From positions 1-5,749 of the forward strand of contig JAUVIQ010000192.1 of assembly GCA_030592655.1 (NCBI GenBank): a stretch of DNA of 5,749 nucleotides. The letters run 5' to 3'. Source of the stretch: Planctomycetales bacterium. Its GTDB lineage: Bacteria; Planctomycetota; Phycisphaerae; SM23-33. Positions 5,645-5,749 of this stretch are shown piece by piece. Position numbers and translations under genes: made by a program. The notes below the pieces were generated by a model. That model was not told the DNA's origin. It searched no databases and saw nothing but the letters and a program-made list of their open reading frames with translations. Each line of letters opens with the position of its first letter. Positions within the stretch are counted from its first letter, which is position 1.

Positions 5645-5675
5645 GGGACTTGGGACTTGGGTTTAGGGACTTGGG
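5645..5675 (+). repeat. 7-bp tandem G-tract array (G-quadruplex motif)
   Basis: Five GGG tracts occur exactly every 7 bp (5645, 5652, 5659, 5666, 5673), separated by four-base loops ACTT, ACTT, TTTA and ACTT. This satisfies the usual rule for an intramolecular three-tetrad G-quadruplex on the + strand, with one spare tract. It reads as GGGACTT repeated with one GGGTTTA variant. Confidence 0.85.
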
Positions 5676-5697
5676 AAAAACGGAAAAACCGACTACG

Positions 5698-5719
5698 CCC
5701 ACGGACTGCGATCCGTGGG
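5698..5719. terminator. 8-bp hairpin near the window end
   Basis: CCCACGGA (5698-5705) pairs perfectly with TCCGTGGG (5712-5719) across the 6-nt loop CTGCGA. No T tract follows on the + strand. On the minus strand T-rich sequence (TTTTT twice) begins about ten bases after the stem, so a terminator for a minus-strand gene beyond the window end is possible but weak. Confidence 0.35.
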
Positions 5720-5749
5720 TCTGTTATGACGAAAAAACATCCCGAAAAA

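Larger units (their letters stand above)
5187..5749. other. gene-free, repeat-rich intergenic region
   Basis: These 563 bases contain no ORF with recognisable protein features. The longest one (minus strand, 5300-5554, 84 codons) simply runs through the palindrome and poly-A tracts. The region is dense in short repeats and hairpins, listed separately, and its composition changes sharply: GC-rich palindromes, A-rich runs (nine A near 5469) and G-tract repeats alternate within a few dozen bases. That suggests accumulation of small mobile or slippage-derived elements. Confidence 0.6.

Noticed and set aside
5611..5675. CRISPR array
   Set aside because: The repeats are 7-16 bp with no unique spacers of regular size, and no cas gene is present.

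Overview
The window looks like a piece of a bacterial chromosome, most likely a planctomycete of the Phycisphaerae/Sedimentisphaerales type. This placement is an inference. It rests on a secreted beta-repeat protein with a PEP-CTERM sorting tail, a short NtrB-like histidine kinase, a bacterial GAPN-type aldehyde dehydrogenase and moderately GC-rich coding sequence. No database search was possible. All four genes lie on the + strand.

Layout. (1) 126-1379: a GAPN-type (NADP-dependent, non-phosphorylating glyceraldehyde-3-phosphate) dehydrogenase with its catalytic residues, but without roughly the first 100 residues of the family; the 125 bases upstream have stops in all three + frames. (2) 1541-2491: a zinc-free MDR-family, quinone-oxidoreductase-like NADPH oxidoreductase, with an apparent 11-codon internal tandem duplication. 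(3) 2607-4328: a 573-residue secreted protein with its own sigma70-type promoter and a strong ribosome-binding site. It has a signal peptide, an N-terminal domain with a Cys/His/Glu arrangement resembling a transglutaminase or papain-like fold, a glycine-rich beta-repeat region and a C-terminal PEP-CTERM anchor. (4) 4491-5186: a soluble 231-residue histidine kinase with no sensor domain and a probable TTG start. (5) 5187-5749: 563 bases with no convincing gene but dense in repeats. It holds a 10-bp tandem repeat, mutually exclusive hairpins, a perfect 40-bp palindrome with a degraded second copy 109 bp upstream, a boxA-like motif, a 16-bp-period repeat, a five-tract G-quadruplex motif and an 8-bp hairpin.

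The genes do not form an obvious pathway. The two oxidoreductases may be neighbours only by chance, and the secreted protein has its own promoter. The kinase has no response regulator beside it in the window. The best candidates for something undescribed are the enzyme-like N-terminal domain of the PEP-CTERM protein and the palindrome/G-quadruplex intergenic region.
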